From the IMG/VR virus record IMGVR_UViG_3300033571_023126, positions 1 through 53,577 of that record: a DNA stretch of 53,577 nt. One strand, given 5' to 3'. Shown piece after piece: positions 16,912-26,369 of this stretch; position 1 is the stretch's first letter; the number at the start of each line of letters is the position of its first letter. The position numbers and the translations under genes were made by a program. The notes beneath the pieces are model-generated. The model did no database searches. It was not told where the DNA came from and was given only the letters and a program-made list of their open reading frames with translations. This DNA is from a virus.

Positions 16912-17118
16912 ATGAATGTATTAGATAATTTTATTGATAAAAATAAGAATAAAATTAAATTTTTATTAGTTTCATTTGAAATTTATGAAGAATTAAATAA
17001 AAATAATTTTTTAAAAAATGAAACATATAAAGATATAAGAATAATTAAAGATGGTTATATTCCTTATAACGTAGTCTATCCTATATTTCACACCAATAAA
17101 ATAAAATTAAATTTTTAA
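16912..17118 (+). CDS. Small unknown protein
   Basis: This 68-residue protein is lysine- and asparagine-rich with a hydrophobic strand, KFLLVSFEIYEEL, then a charged middle and YIPYNVVYPIFHTNKI. It follows the methylase by 12 nt and ends overlapping the stop of the converging tape measure gene at 17115. No family or motif recognised; it is probably co-transcribed with the methylase. Confidence 0.4.
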   Translation: MNVLDNFIDKNKNKIKFLLVSFEIYEELNKNNFLKNETYKDIRIIKDGYIPYNVVYPIFHTNKIKLNF

Positions 17119-19604
17119 CCTCTACCATTTAAAGAAGGAACAGATATTCTATTTGTATAAAATGCATCATTTAGTGATTGAATTACTTGTTCTTTAATAT
17201 TTTCCCTTAATTTAGAATTATTTACAACACTTGTTTCACCATTAATATTGATTTTTAAATCATCAAATTTGATATTAATATCATCAGTTACTTTAACAAC
17301 TAAAGGTTTTCCTTTTGATTGAGCAAATAGATTAGAAATTACTTTAAGTTTTTCACTATCAATTTTACTTAATTCCACAATTGGTTGAACAACACCTTCT
17401 ATTTTATTACCAAATAAAGATTCAGTAATTGCAGAACCAAAAGATTTTGTTGATTGTGATAATACATCACCCATAGAAGATAAAACATCTTTTAATTTGG
17501 TTGTATCAATAGAATTAACTCCCATAGATAAATTTTTAAAAGAATCACCTAAAGAATTTAATGCATAAGAGAAAGTAAATATTGGAAGTGATAATAAGGT
17601 TAATGTTCCTATTCCTGCAGCAATTATTCCAAAAACACCACCCCCAGAAGCACTAATTAAAACTCCAAGTTTTGCAGCTGCAAAACCAAGAGCAACTACA
17701 CCAGCCATAAGACCCCCAAGTTTACCAATATCAATATTACCCCAATTAACATCACCCAAACTTTTAAAGGCATAAGATAATCCAATTATAGCAACACTTA
17801 CACCAGCAATTAATGCAATACCTTTACCAACACTTAATCCACCAAAAAGTGATGAAAATATTCCACCTTTACCCAAAGTAGTTGCAGTTGACATTGCACT
17901 TGCAGAACCCATCTTATTTAATAATCCACCTGCCATTAATCTACCAATTCCACTTAAAAATACTGATGCAAAAGATAATAATACTGGAGCAACCCCTGCA
18001 ATAAGTAAACCACCCATCATTATTTTTTTTGCAAAACTATCACCATCTTCACCAAAAAGTGAATCTCTAAAACTTCTAAAGGAAATTAATGCTTCATTAA
18101 TACCTTTTAAAAGTGGTAAAAGTGTTGCTTTTAATTCTTCTGTAACAGATTTTAATGTATCATCAAAACCCATTGCTTGTTCTGCTCTTTCTTTCAAAGA
18201 CTGTTGTGTTTGTTTTAAATAACCCAAATCAGCACTTGTTAATTGTTCAATTGCTCTTGTAACTTGTTCTCCACCCTTTTCAAATGTAACATCAAACCCA
18301 CCTTTTTCATTTAATTTTGCCATATTGGCAATCATTTCCCTATCTTTTTTAGTACCAAAATTAATTTGAGATGATGCCTTAGATAGTTGAGCAAATTTTA
18401 ATGCAGATTCAGTTAATTCCTCAAAAGGGATACTAGTAACTTCTGCAATTGATTTTAATCTTTGTAATTCAAGAGCACTTATTTTAAATGTTTTTGATTT
18501 TTTATCAAAAGTTGCAATTTGGTCATTAGTTTTTACCAAAGATTCAACAAATCCTTCTATGTCATTTCTACTTTTAAATAAAAGTTCAAAAGGATTACCT
18601 AAACGAGCAAAAGAACCACCTAGTACTTGTAATTGTGCTGCAGTTTCTACTGCACCCTCAACAGTTTGTACTTTTTCTGCAAAACCTAATGCAGATTGTA
18701 TATTCATTCTATATTTTTCAGATAACATAACAATGTTACGTAATCCTTTATCTTGACCTTGTTTAAAAAAGAAACCTTGTGCCTTTTTAAGATTTTCACC
18801 AATTTTTTTGGTTACAGCAATACCATTTAAACCCATTTCATTTGACATGTTAAGGGTTTCCTCAATAAACATTTTTGTTGAATTAATACCCCTGCCAAAT
18901 AATTCCATTCCAGCAACAATTTCACCAATCATTTCTGCCTGTAAACCTGTTCCTTGAACCATTAATGCAATTGATTCAACATTTTGTCTATTTAAAAATT
19001 GTTGCCTACCAGTTTGTTCAGTAATTATTCTTTGAAATTGTGCCGCATCTGCCAAAGAAACTCCAATTCTACTTAAAAATCCTGCAGATTCTTCCAATGA
19101 AATTCTTATGTTATTATATCCTTCCTCACCACCACCTATTGCAAGATTGGTTTTTCTTATTTGTGAATCAATATCTGTTAAATAAGATAAAATTGATGAT
19201 ACTGAAAAATTTTGTTGTACATATTGTTTTGTGGTTTCACCAACACTTTCTAATGTTTCTTTAGTTCTTTTTTTTATTTCACCTTGTATTGCTCTTTGAA
19301 GATTACGTTCTTGTTTTATTAATTTTAATTTTTCTTCAACTAATGAATATTCATTTTCTAATTCTTTTATAACACCTTGTAATAATAATTTTCTTTGTTG
19401 GTCAGTAGTATTTAATTCTTCTTCTTTTAATTTATTTATTGTATCTTGTGATTTATTTAATTCCTTTTGAATTTTATTAATTTGACCATAAGATTTAACC
19501 CAAAGACCTAAATTACCATTAATAGATTTGGTTATTTCTTCCAATTCTTTAAGTCTTTCAATTTCTTTTTCAATGTCTTGTTTATTAAAAGGGTTATTTG
19601 CCAT
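17115..19604 (-). CDS. Tail tape measure protein
   Basis: With ATG 19604 (MANNPFNKQ) the protein has 829 residues; this start lies 2 nt past the upstream stop, while a longer in-frame start at 19643 would overlap that gene. Residues 1-120 are an uninterrupted coiled coil. The middle is helical and alanine/glycine-rich. Residues about 540-700 contain several glycine-rich hydrophobic segments (for example GGLLIAGVAPVLLSFASVF and VSVAIIGLSYAF), which are typical of tape measure proteins that enter the host membrane during DNA ejection. It sets tail length and plugs the tube. The protein is late, and second in its unit. Confidence 0.7.
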   Translation of the reverse strand: MANNPFNKQDIEKEIERLKELEEITKSINGNLGLWVKSYGQINKIQKELNKSQDTINKLKEEELNTTDQQRKLLLQGVIKELENEYSLVEEKLKLIKQERNLQRAIQGEIKKRTKETLESVGETTKQYVQQNFSVSSILSYLTDIDSQIRKTNLAIGGGEEGYNNIRISLEESAGFLSRIGVSLADAAQFQRIITEQTGRQQFLNRQNVESIALMVQGTGLQAEMIGEIVAGMELFGRGINSTKMFIEETLNMSNEMGLNGIAVTKKIGENLKKAQGFFFKQGQDKGLRNIVMLSEKYRMNIQSALGFAEKVQTVEGAVETAAQLQVLGGSFARLGNPFELLFKSRNDIEGFVESLVKTNDQIATFDKKSKTFKISALELQRLKSIAEVTSIPFEELTESALKFAQLSKASSQINFGTKKDREMIANMAKLNEKGGFDVTFEKGGEQVTRAIEQLTSADLGYLKQTQQSLKERAEQAMGFDDTLKSVTEELKATLLPLLKGINEALISFRSFRDSLFGEDGDSFAKKIMMGGLLIAGVAPVLLSFASVFLSGIGRLMAGGLLNKMGSASAMSTATTLGKGGIFSSLFGGLSVGKGIALIAGVSVAIIGLSYAFKSLGDVNWGNIDIGKLGGLMAGVVALGFAAAKLGVLISASGGGVFGIIAAGIGTLTLLSLPIFTFSYALNSLGDSFKNLSMGVNSIDTTKLKDVLSSMGDVLSQSTKSFGSAITESLFGNKIEGVVQPIVELSKIDSEKLKVISNLFAQSKGKPLVVKVTDDINIKFDDLKININGETSVVNNSKLRENIKEQVIQSLNDAFYTNRISVPSLNGRG

Positions 19605-19606
19605 AA

Positions 19607-21043
19607 TTAAATTTCTAATTGGGTTATATAAATCACACCCCATTCACAATTATTCATTTTGGGATAAGATTTTAAAATTTTTATATAATAATTTGTTTTA
19701 CATTTTATAAAAGAACCTGGTGTTAATTTTCTTGGTCTAAATCCTTTTTGCAAAGGTTTATTCAAAAAAGAAGAATCAAATTCATAAAATTCTATTTCAC
19801 AATTAACTAATTTTTCTTTTGTACTTTCTATTGAAATATCATCAAGTACAGTTACATTTGATATTTGATTGGTTTGATTTTGTGAATTTTGTTTTAACCA
19901 TTCATTAGTTAGTTGTTGATTTAAATTTTTAGTTAAAGGTGATTGAATTTTTTTAACTTCACCAAATTTATAATCAAAACCATTATATTTTAATGAATAA
20001 TTTTTAGGTATTGGATTAATTTTAAACCATTCATTATTTAATGTTGTTTGATTTGGTTGTACATTATTTTTTTTAGTGATAACCATACCACTTTTACCAG
20101 TTGTTCTATTATATGTTGCCCAACCAATATTTGTTTTTACATAATCAATATTATTATATGTTAAAAATTTATTTTTAGATTCATTTGTTATATACATACT
20201 ATTCAATATATTTGAAACTGTATTATTAACTTCGATTCCTTTGTTATCTAACCAAACTTTTTTATTATTAATTTTTCCCCACATATTACCTTGAAATTCA
20301 AAAGTAACACCAGATAATGTTATTTGAGAACCACCATTGGGTTGTTGATTTTGATTAACATTTACATTAGAAAAATTTAATGCAGAACCAAATAATCTAT
20401 ATGTATCTTGTGATTTTTGACTACCTGGGGTTAATACTGGGTTATTAATATCATTATATTTTATTAATCTAACATAAGAATTCATAAAAAAATCACCACT
20501 ATAACCAATTGGTATAGAACATTTTCCTTGACCGAAATTAACCCCCATATCCCTTAAAATATCTTTGGATTTACTTAAAGATATTTTTGCTCTGGCAATA
20601 TCTGTAACTGCTGGGTCAGTATTTTCATTTAAATTATTTTCTTCTAATTTTTTATTAAAATAATTAATAACATCACTTATTTTTTTATCACCCATCCATA
20701 AATCTAATCTAATAAAAACATCTTTATCTTCTTTTAAATAAAGAAATAAATAATATTCTGAACTTATTAAATTTTCACGAAAATGGGATGGGAAAACTTT
20801 ATATTCTATAAATGGATATTTATCTACTATTTTTTTACCAATTATATCTAATTGATTTTTATTTAAATTTAATTCTAAAACATTTAAATCTAATTCTTCA
20901 ATCGGTTTATTTAATTTATCTTTTATAAATACTTCCCTTTGTTCTAAATTATTTTTAGCACGAGATGTTAGATTTAAACCTTCTTTTAGTTTATTTAAAT
21001 TTTCTTGAACAATTTCATTTAATATGTCAGAAATTTTTAACAT
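19607..21043 (-). CDS. Late protein with N-terminal targeting helix and SRA module
   Basis: The 478-residue protein starts MLKISDILNEIVQENLNKLK followed by E and GLNLTSRA, so LKE-G at residues 19-22 is a candidate prohead protease site. Residues 22 to about 125 then match the repeated module of the protein at 10398-13136 (SRA, a Q-R-E helix, then a beta part ending RLDLWMGDKKISDVINYF). The region from about 130 to 360 has the sequence MGVNFGQGKCSIPIGYSGD and many N/Q/G residues, of unknown role. The gene directly precedes the tape measure gene, with stop and start 2 nt apart. The shared module links it to the packaged set. Confidence 0.55.
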   Translation of the reverse strand: MLKISDILNEIVQENLNKLKEGLNLTSRAKNNLEQREVFIKDKLNKPIEELDLNVLELNLNKNQLDIIGKKIVDKYPFIEYKVFPSHFRENLISSEYYLFLYLKEDKDVFIRLDLWMGDKKISDVINYFNKKLEENNLNENTDPAVTDIARAKISLSKSKDILRDMGVNFGQGKCSIPIGYSGDFFMNSYVRLIKYNDINNPVLTPGSQKSQDTYRLFGSALNFSNVNVNQNQQPNGGSQITLSGVTFEFQGNMWGKINNKKVWLDNKGIEVNNTVSNILNSMYITNESKNKFLTYNNIDYVKTNIGWATYNRTTGKSGMVITKKNNVQPNQTTLNNEWFKINPIPKNYSLKYNGFDYKFGEVKKIQSPLTKNLNQQLTNEWLKQNSQNQTNQISNVTVLDDISIESTKEKLVNCEIEFYEFDSSFLNKPLQKGFRPRKLTPGSFIKCKTNYYIKILKSYPKMNNCEWGVIYITQLEI

Positions 21044-21056
21044 TTATGTTTTTTTT

Positions 21057-21064
21057 AATAAATA
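21057..21064 (-). promoter_or_regulatory. Putative late promoter, TATTTATT on the minus strand
   Basis: The plus strand reads AATAAATA 13 nt upstream of the ATG at 21043. It would drive the two-gene unit ending with the tape measure gene. Confidence 0.5.
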
Positions 21065-21112
21065 TCTCTTTACTTTTTTCTGCAATAGTTTAACTTTAAA
21101 AAAAATATATAT

Positions 21113-21376
21113 ATGAAGGTATTTTTATTCACAATGCAAGGTTGTGATTATTGTAAGGAAATTAAGGAACTTTTAAATTCTTCTGGAATTGAATATTCAG
21201 AAAAAGATATTCATGAAAATGAAGAAGAATGGGAAACTTTTAAAGAATTTTCGGAATATGACCATGTTCCACAATTCTTGGTTAAAACAAAAATAGGATT
21301 TACACCAGTTTCAGATTTTGAAACATTAGAAGAGGCAGTACAAGAAGTACTAACCTTATTAGAAAATAATAAATAA
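21113..21376 (+). CDS. Glutaredoxin-like protein
   Basis: The 87-residue protein has the thioredoxin-fold redox motif CDYC at residues 11-14 after a MKVFLFTMQG strand, and the cis-proline segment HVPQF further on. Size and order match monothiol/dithiol glutaredoxins. Phage glutaredoxins usually supply electrons to ribonucleotide reductase. It is the first gene of an early run (21113-22960), with a short A-rich leader before the ATG. No reductase is visible in this window. Confidence 0.85.
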   Translation: MKVFLFTMQGCDYCKEIKELLNSSGIEYSEKDIHENEEEWETFKEFSEYDHVPQFLVKTKIGFTPVSDFETLEEAVQEVLTLLENNK

Positions 21377-21381
21377 ACATT

Positions 21382-21954
21382 ATGCCAATTAGAGAAAATA
21401 GAATAAGTGATGAAGAATTAGAACAAATTAATAGTCTAAGAAGAACTTTAGAAGAAAATTCATTAGAAGAAAATGAAGTTGTATATAATACAAGTATTAC
21501 AAATAGTACACTAATACCACAAGAAGGTAGGACAATATTTACTGTTACAGATGGTACTGTAACAATTCAGGATGAAGAATCAGTAGGTGAACAACCTATG
21601 CGGAATACTGAAAGAATATGGAAAAAAAGTGAATATGATAATTCTTTAGAAAAAAAATGTACTTTTATTGAAATTCAACCAACTGAAATTTTAGAATGTA
21701 ATGAACCACATTATATCAATGGTACTCATTTAAAATGGAAAGTATTAAAAGTTGACTTTAAAAAAGAATGTACCCCAAAATTAATTGAATATAAAGATTT
21801 AAAAGATTTTGATTATGTAATTGATGTTTATGATAATAAAGAGTATTTATATAGATGGGTAATTTCTTGCGAATCAATATATGAGATAGATTTTTCAAAT
21901 TCTGAATTTGTTAGAGTTATCATAAACCCAAAAGATTGTAATATAGTTAGATAA
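21382..21954 (+). CDS. Unknown protein
   Basis: The 190-residue protein is acidic. The first 60 residues are helical and disordered (SDEELEQINSLRRTLEE), followed by a beta-rich region with TIFTVTDGTVTIQDEE and a C-terminal domain with alternating charged and aromatic strands (KWKVLKVDFKKE, YVIDVYDNKEYLYRW). It lies 5 nt after the glutaredoxin gene and 1 nt before the RuvC-like gene, so it is surely translated. No family recognised. Confidence 0.5.
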   Translation: MPIRENRISDEELEQINSLRRTLEENSLEENEVVYNTSITNSTLIPQEGRTIFTVTDGTVTIQDEESVGEQPMRNTERIWKKSEYDNSLEKKCTFIEIQPTEILECNEPHYINGTHLKWKVLKVDFKKECTPKLIEYKDLKDFDYVIDVYDNKEYLYRWVISCESIYEIDFSNSEFVRVIINPKDCNIVR

Positions 21955-21955
21955 T

Positions 21956-22549
21956 ATGAAATACGTATTAGGATTAGATGTATCATCAAAAACAATTGGT
22001 GTATCAATTTTTTCTATTGAAGGTAAATTGATAGAATTAAGATATGTTACACCAAAAATTAAAACTAAAAATAAGGAAGATGATATTTTATTTGAAAAAT
22101 GTGATGTTTTTAAGGAGTTTATTCAAATTCAATTAGAAGAATTACCTGACATCTGGAATAATATAGAAAAGGTATTTATAGAAGAACCATTACTTAGAAG
22201 TAATAATATTTTTACAATTGCAAAATTATTACGTTTCAATGGTATGATTTCTAAATGTATATGGGATTTATTAAATATTAAACCAATGTATATATCTTCT
22301 TATGATGCAAGAAAATATGCATTTCCTGTTTTAATGCAAAAAAATAAATTGGGTAAATCAGTTTTATTTGGTGGTTATCCAAAAGATTGTGATAAGAAAA
22401 TTATTATATGGAATTTGGTATCAGAAAAAGAACCACAAATAATTTGGCCCCTAAATAAACATTCAATTCCAATTAAAGAATGTTATGATATGAGTGATGC
22501 ATATTGTGTTGTTTTGGGTGCAATGCGTAAACTTGGGTTGTGGAATTAA
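21956..22549 (+). CDS. RuvC-like Holliday junction resolvase
   Basis: The 197-residue protein has an RNase H-like fold with the acidic residues of the RuvC family: D8 in VLGLDVSSKTIGVS, E76/E77 in FIEEPLL, and D178/D181 in CYDMSDAYCV. The enzyme cuts four-way junctions, which in phages resolves recombination intermediates and branched DNA before packaging. Length is close to bacterial RuvC (about 170 residues). It lies in an early run 1 nt after the preceding stop. All expected acidic positions appear present. Confidence 0.75.
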   Translation: MKYVLGLDVSSKTIGVSIFSIEGKLIELRYVTPKIKTKNKEDDILFEKCDVFKEFIQIQLEELPDIWNNIEKVFIEEPLLRSNNIFTIAKLLRFNGMISKCIWDLLNIKPMYISSYDARKYAFPVLMQKNKLGKSVLFGGYPKDCDKKIIIWNLVSEKEPQIIWPLNKHSIPIKECYDMSDAYCVVLGAMRKLGLWN

Positions 22550-22573
22550 AAAAAAATTAAAAAAAATAAAATT

Positions 22574-22960
22574 ATGGTAGAACTATTAAAAATAGAACAA
22601 AATTCAAATGAATTAATTAGAAAATGGGAAATTATAGGTTTTTTAAATAAAACAAAAAACAAAAGAAATACTGCATTAGCATGTGAGTTATTCCAATTAC
22701 ATTTTTTAGATAACATTGAAACATATAAAGGTGATATTGCTATAATAATACCTGCTGTTATTGTTAGAATATTTAGTAATAATGTAAAAGATTTACCTAT
22801 TCAATTTATTTATAATAATGTGATTGAAATAATTAGAACATTCAAAATTAAATTTGAAGAAATTCAAAATACTGATGTATGGATTAATAATGAATTTACA
22901 GGAGATGTGGAAGCAGAATTTGTTAAAAATTTTTGTGATAATTTTACTTTGACTTTATAA
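22574..22960 (+). CDS. Unknown protein
   Basis: This 128-residue protein is mostly helical, with TKNKRNTALACELFQLHFLD in the first half and a C-terminal acidic part (NNEFTGDVEAEFVKNFCDNF). It follows the resolvase gene by 24 nt in the same direction. No motif or family recognised; its position suggests an early accessory protein. Confidence 0.45.
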   Translation: MVELLKIEQNSNELIRKWEIIGFLNKTKNKRNTALACELFQLHFLDNIETYKGDIAIIIPAVIVRIFSNNVKDLPIQFIYNNVIEIIRTFKIKFEEIQNTDVWINNEFTGDVEAEFVKNFCDNFTLTL

Positions 22961-23041
22961 AAATTAATAAGAATAAAACATTAAAACTGTTTATTTATTA
23001 GTCACCAAGTTGGTGCAATTTTAGAAGAGTGTGAAAATGTT

Positions 23042-23221
23042 ATGATTGTTAATGATAAAATTATACCACATAATGAAAATTTAAATGTAGAACATTTTTA
23101 CAATTTTTATAAAAATAATGAACCAATAAGGGTCTATATTGACAAAAATAAAGAAGATGTGGAAGTTATTGATTTTATGGGGAAAAAGAATATAGTTAAA
23201 ACTTTAAGAATTGTTTTATAA
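23042..23221 (+). CDS. Short ORF, 59 residues, possibly truncated
   Basis: The frame is open from about 22982, but the first ATG is at 23042, giving MIVNDKIIPHNENLNVEHFY and a beta-type middle (EPIRVYIDKNKEDVEVIDF). The in-frame sequence before the ATG (SHQVGAILEECENV) also looks coding, so the gene may have lost its 5' end or use a non-ATG start. It fills part of the 421-nt gap between 22960 and 23382. No family recognised. Confidence 0.35.
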   Translation: MIVNDKIIPHNENLNVEHFYNFYKNNEPIRVYIDKNKEDVEVIDFMGKKNIVKTLRIVL

Positions 23222-23261
23222 ATTATTTTTTAGATAAGATATTATATTTGATTTATCGTAG

Positions 23262-23369
23262 ATGGAGAATGTTAGGGATAAAATAAATGGTAAGACATTT
23301 TTATTATCTGATTATGTTAAAAGACGTAAATCTGAATATATATGGTATGGGAAATTAAAAAAAAAATGA
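23262..23369 (+). CDS. Short basic ORF, 35 residues
   Basis: The ORF reads MENVRDKINGKTFLLSDYVK and ends YGKLKKK. It is basic, with a single amphipathic helix. Upstream at 23243-23250 is TATATTTG, a match to the Bacteroidota -7 element, 11 nt before the ATG, though no TTG lies at the preferred distance. It ends 12 nt before the next gene. Weakly supported. Confidence 0.35.
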   Translation: MENVRDKINGKTFLLSDYVKRRKSEYIWYGKLKKK

Positions 23370-23381
23370 TGTTTTTAGATA

Positions 23382-24218
23382 ATGGAAAAATCAAGATACA
23401 GACCATATAAAAGTTATTATGAATTTGATTTTAAAATTTTTATTACCGATTGGAAAAAGAAACTTAAAATTGCAAATTTAGGTAAAACAAAAAGTGGTAA
23501 TAAATCTTTTGCATCAAAAAGAATTGGTAGATTATGGACTGCAATAGGTTATTATAAAAAATATATTGAATTATCATCCAATGTTTTTTTCCCATCTATA
23601 TACAAAATTACTAAAGGAACATCAAAATGTGATGTTGTTATAAAAAAAAATGAAGAAGTTATTTTAACAACATCAAGAAAAAATCTAAATCAAAATTCTT
23701 TACCTAAATGGTTAATTGATGGTGTTAGGGATAATTTAGGTAGAGAAGTTATTTTACAATCAACACATCCTGATTGGGTTATTTTACATGCATCACCCTG
23801 GAGAACAGAAGAAATTTTTAGTATTTATTCAGATAAAGAACCAAAAAAAAGAAAAGAATTAACATTTCTTGGTATATATGAAAATTTTATTATAAATAAT
23901 GATGTACCAAAATTCATATCTTATTTTAGAACAAAAATATATATAACAGATAATCATGATAGAATTTCTTTTTTAATTACCAAATGTGAATCTGATACTG
24001 AAAGATTCATATCAGTATTAAAACAAAAATTAATGGATGATAATTCTAAAGTACCTGTTGTTTTTTTAGGACAACTTACAGAAGATAATTTAAAAATTAT
24101 TCACGAAAACTTTATGAAACCAATATTTAATAAATCTTTAATGTATATGAGATTATACACAAAAGAGTATGAAAACCCATTTGATTTAAAAGAAGATTTT
24201 AAAAAGAAATTTGATTAA
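23382..24218 (+). CDS. Unknown protein
   Basis: This 278-residue protein is basic in its first half (RPYKSYYEFDFKIF, then KTKSGNKSFASKRIGRLWTA) with a C-terminal mixed alpha/beta region (RTKIYITDNHDRISFLIT, then KVPVVFLGQLTED). The segment THPDWVILHASPWRTEE is Trp-rich and may be a binding surface. No family recognised. The promoter of the next gene overlaps its last codons. Confidence 0.45.
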   Translation: MEKSRYRPYKSYYEFDFKIFITDWKKKLKIANLGKTKSGNKSFASKRIGRLWTAIGYYKKYIELSSNVFFPSIYKITKGTSKCDVVIKKNEEVILTTSRKNLNQNSLPKWLIDGVRDNLGREVILQSTHPDWVILHASPWRTEEIFSIYSDKEPKKRKELTFLGIYENFIINNDVPKFISYFRTKIYITDNHDRISFLITKCESDTERFISVLKQKLMDDNSKVPVVFLGQLTEDNLKIIHENFMKPIFNKSLMYMRLYTKEYENPFDLKEDFKKKFD

Positions 24219-24241
24219 TTGGTTTTTTTTTATTAAATTTA
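24211..24241 (+). promoter_or_regulatory. Early promoter, TTG-N20-TAAATTTA
   Basis: TTG (24211-24213) is followed after exactly 20 nt by TAAATTTA (24234-24241), and the ATG at 24246 comes 4 nt later. The geometry matches the Bacteroidota TTG / TANNTTTG promoter, with A in place of the last G. The transcript would be leaderless or nearly so. Six sites in the window share this exact spacing. Confidence 0.5.
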
Positions 24242-24245
24242 CAAA

Positions 24246-24707
24246 ATGAAAAGTTTTTTTGAAACAAAGAAAAACAGTTATATTAAATCAATTCCACCAC
24301 AAAGTTTATTAATTAAAGAAGGTTTTGATTCAATTCCAATTGGGGATAACCATTCTCTTTATGAAAAAGAAAGAAAAGAATTTTGGGAAAACCGTAAAAT
24401 AAATCAATCAAAACCAAAAGATATTTCATTACTTTTGAATTTTGTATTATTTCTGTTTAGTTTAGATTATAAACTTTGGATTAGAAATTATCTTATTATA
24501 AAGTTTTTTAGATTTTTATCTAAAAAAAATATTTTTCTACAAATTGTTTGGTCAAACAATAAAAGTTTACCAACAACAAAAAGTTTAGGTTTAGGTTATA
24601 CAAATCAATTTGAAGATTTTACTTATAGATTAAAATTTGTTCATGTTGAAAATAATGTAAATAAAAAAACATTTTCTAAAGATTTAAACTTTATATTATT
24701 ACCATGA
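24246..24707 (+). CDS. Unknown protein
   Basis: This 153-residue protein has a polar N-terminus, then a hydrophobic stretch around residues 60-95 (DISLLLNFVLFLFSLDYKLW and the following helix) that could be membrane-associated, and a beta-type C-terminus. The last 4 bases overlap the start of the J-domain gene (ATGA), so the two are translationally coupled. No family recognised. Confidence 0.5.
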   Translation: MKSFFETKKNSYIKSIPPQSLLIKEGFDSIPIGDNHSLYEKERKEFWENRKINQSKPKDISLLLNFVLFLFSLDYKLWIRNYLIIKFFRFLSKKNIFLQIVWSNNKSLPTTKSLGLGYTNQFEDFTYRLKFVHVENNVNKKTFSKDLNFILLP

Positions 24708-25531
24708 AAAATCCCTATGAAATTTTAGGTGTTACAAAAGATTCTTCAAAAGAAGAAATAAAAAAGAAATTTAGGGAATTATCAAAAAAATATCACCCTG
24801 ATAAAAATCCTGAATCAGAAGAAAAATATAAAGAAATTACCCAGGCATACGAAATACTTTCTGATGATGAAAAAAGAAATCAATATGATTCAGGTGGATT
24901 TAATATGGGTGGTGGAAATTTTGATTTTGATGATATAATAAATCAATTTTTTGGTGGTGGTTTTAGAACTAAAAGACAAAGAAGAGGTCAAAATCTTAAA
25001 ATTGATTTATATTTAACTTTAGAAGAAATTTATAGTGGTTGCATTAAAACCGTTGAATATAAAAGAAGAAAATTTGTTGATGGTTTATTTCAAACTGAAA
25101 CAGTTACAAAAGAAATAACTATTCCAGAAGGATTTGATACTGATTCGCAAATGATTTTAAATGGTATGGGTAATGATTGTGAAGGTGAAGGAGTACCAGG
25201 TGATTTATTTATTTTTATTAATCAAATCCATCACCCAAATTTAATAAGAATTAATAGTTTCGATATTGGATATAATTTAACTTTATCATATCCTGATTTT
25301 ATTTTAGGTTGTGAACATGAAATAACTTTATTAGATAAAACAAAAATTAAAGTTAAGGTTAAACCACTATCAGAACCTTTTTCCACTATGAGAGTAGGTG
25401 GAAAAGGATTTAAAACAATTTATAGAACAGGTGATTTATATATTAAACTTTTACTTAAAAATCCAAAACAAGTAAACGATAAAGAAAAAGAATTATTTAA
25501 AAAACTAAAAGAATTGGAAAATTTTAAATGA
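24704..25531 (+). CDS. J-domain co-chaperone, class B type (DnaJ/CbpA-like)
   Basis: The 275-residue protein has a J domain at residues 3-65, with the HPD motif at 31-33 and the helices YEILGVTKDSSKEEIKKKF and YEILSDDEKRNQYD. A short Gly/Phe-rich linker follows (GGFNMGGGNFDFDDI, FFGGGF), then two beta-barrel substrate-binding domains with ITIPEGFDTDSQMIL. The zinc-finger domain of class A DnaJ is absent. It should stimulate Hsp70 ATPase, presumably host DnaK since no Hsp70 is visible here. The start overlaps the preceding stop. Phage J proteins can serve replication or virion protein folding. Confidence 0.9.
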   Translation: MKNPYEILGVTKDSSKEEIKKKFRELSKKYHPDKNPESEEKYKEITQAYEILSDDEKRNQYDSGGFNMGGGNFDFDDIINQFFGGGFRTKRQRRGQNLKIDLYLTLEEIYSGCIKTVEYKRRKFVDGLFQTETVTKEITIPEGFDTDSQMILNGMGNDCEGEGVPGDLFIFINQIHHPNLIRINSFDIGYNLTLSYPDFILGCEHEITLLDKTKIKVKVKPLSEPFSTMRVGGKGFKTIYRTGDLYIKLLLKNPKQVNDKEKELFKKLKELENFK

Positions 25532-25965
25532 GTTTACATAATAATATAAAAAAATTTTTAACATATATTAATGTACCAAACTATTATATCTATGAGGAAG
25601 AAGAAAAGGGGTATGTTAAAATTTATATTGGTAATGATGTTTTTGGTTTCACATTAACGGTTGAAAATCATAATTTAATGGGTTTTGGTGAATTATTGGG
25701 TGTTAGTTTTATATTAAAAAATTTAACCAATAGTGAAGATTTTTTAAATCATTTTTTCAGTAAAGGGGATTATAAGTATTATGATATAATATTAAAACCA
25801 GATGTACTTAAAACAAAAAAATTTATAGTAACAGATTATAATACAACTGAAATATATAATTTAGAAGATTATAAAGAAATTTTTAAAACAATTGCAAACA
25901 ATTATGGTGATATTAAAAAAACTTATCACGATATTATTGCAAAAAATTATCCAATCATTTTATGA
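25528..25965 (+). CDS. Small unknown protein, member 1 of a six-gene cluster
   Basis: This 145-residue protein has a short helical start (MSLHNNIKKFLTYINVPNYY), strands with YVKIYIGNDVFGFTLTVEN, then a helix GFGELLGVSFILKNLT. It overlaps the J-domain gene by 4 bases and the next gene by 4 bases. The order of N-terminal helix, two strands, then a long hydrophobic helix is seen again in the next five genes. No family recognised. The tight coupling suggests a functional link with the co-chaperone. Confidence 0.5.
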   Translation: MSLHNNIKKFLTYINVPNYYIYEEEEKGYVKIYIGNDVFGFTLTVENHNLMGFGELLGVSFILKNLTNSEDFLNHFFSKGDYKYYDIILKPDVLKTKKFIVTDYNTTEIYNLEDYKEIFKTIANNYGDIKKTYHDIIAKNYPIIL

Positions 25966-26369
25966 TAAAAATTGAAGATATAAAACGAACTGTTGAAAGA
26001 CTTCTTAAAGAAGAATATGGAATTACAATAAGTAAAACTTCACATTTTTTAACACATGAACAATTAATTAAAATTTCTTTAGTAAAATCAAATAAAACTT
26101 TTTTAAGTATTTCAGATAGAAAATATAAAACTAAAGATATTGATGCAGATTTTCTTTGTTTAATATTATATAGTAATTTTCTTATTTTATATGAAGAATT
26201 ATCTGATTATCTTTTTACAATGGATTATTCAATAAATTATTTAAGGGTAACAAAAACATCATCTTATGTTGATAATAGAACAAATAAAGTTAAATTTATT
26301 GATAAAGAAAAAATTATACTTTCTTTAAAAGATATTATTGATTTAACTGAAATTAATTTATACCACTAA
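25962..26369 (+). CDS. Small unknown protein, member 2 of cluster
   Basis: This 135-residue protein starts MIKIEDIKRTVERLLKEEY, then a strand region (FLSISDRKYKTKD), then a hydrophobic helix (DFLCLILYSNFLILYEEL) and a polar C-terminus. It overlaps its neighbours by 4 and 1 bases. The layout resembles the previous gene, but the sequence identity is too low to claim homology by eye. Confidence 0.45.
   Translation: MIKIEDIKRTVERLLKEEYGITISKTSHFLTHEQLIKISLVKSNKTFLSISDRKYKTKDIDADFLCLILYSNFLILYEELSDYLFTMDYSINYLRVTKTSSYVDNRTNKVKFIDKEKIILSLKDIIDLTEINLYH

Noticed and set aside
19605-19643. Longer start of the tape measure gene at 19643
   Set aside because: It would overlap the upstream gene by 37 bases, while ATG 19604 follows the upstream stop after 2 nt and begins the coiled coil directly.
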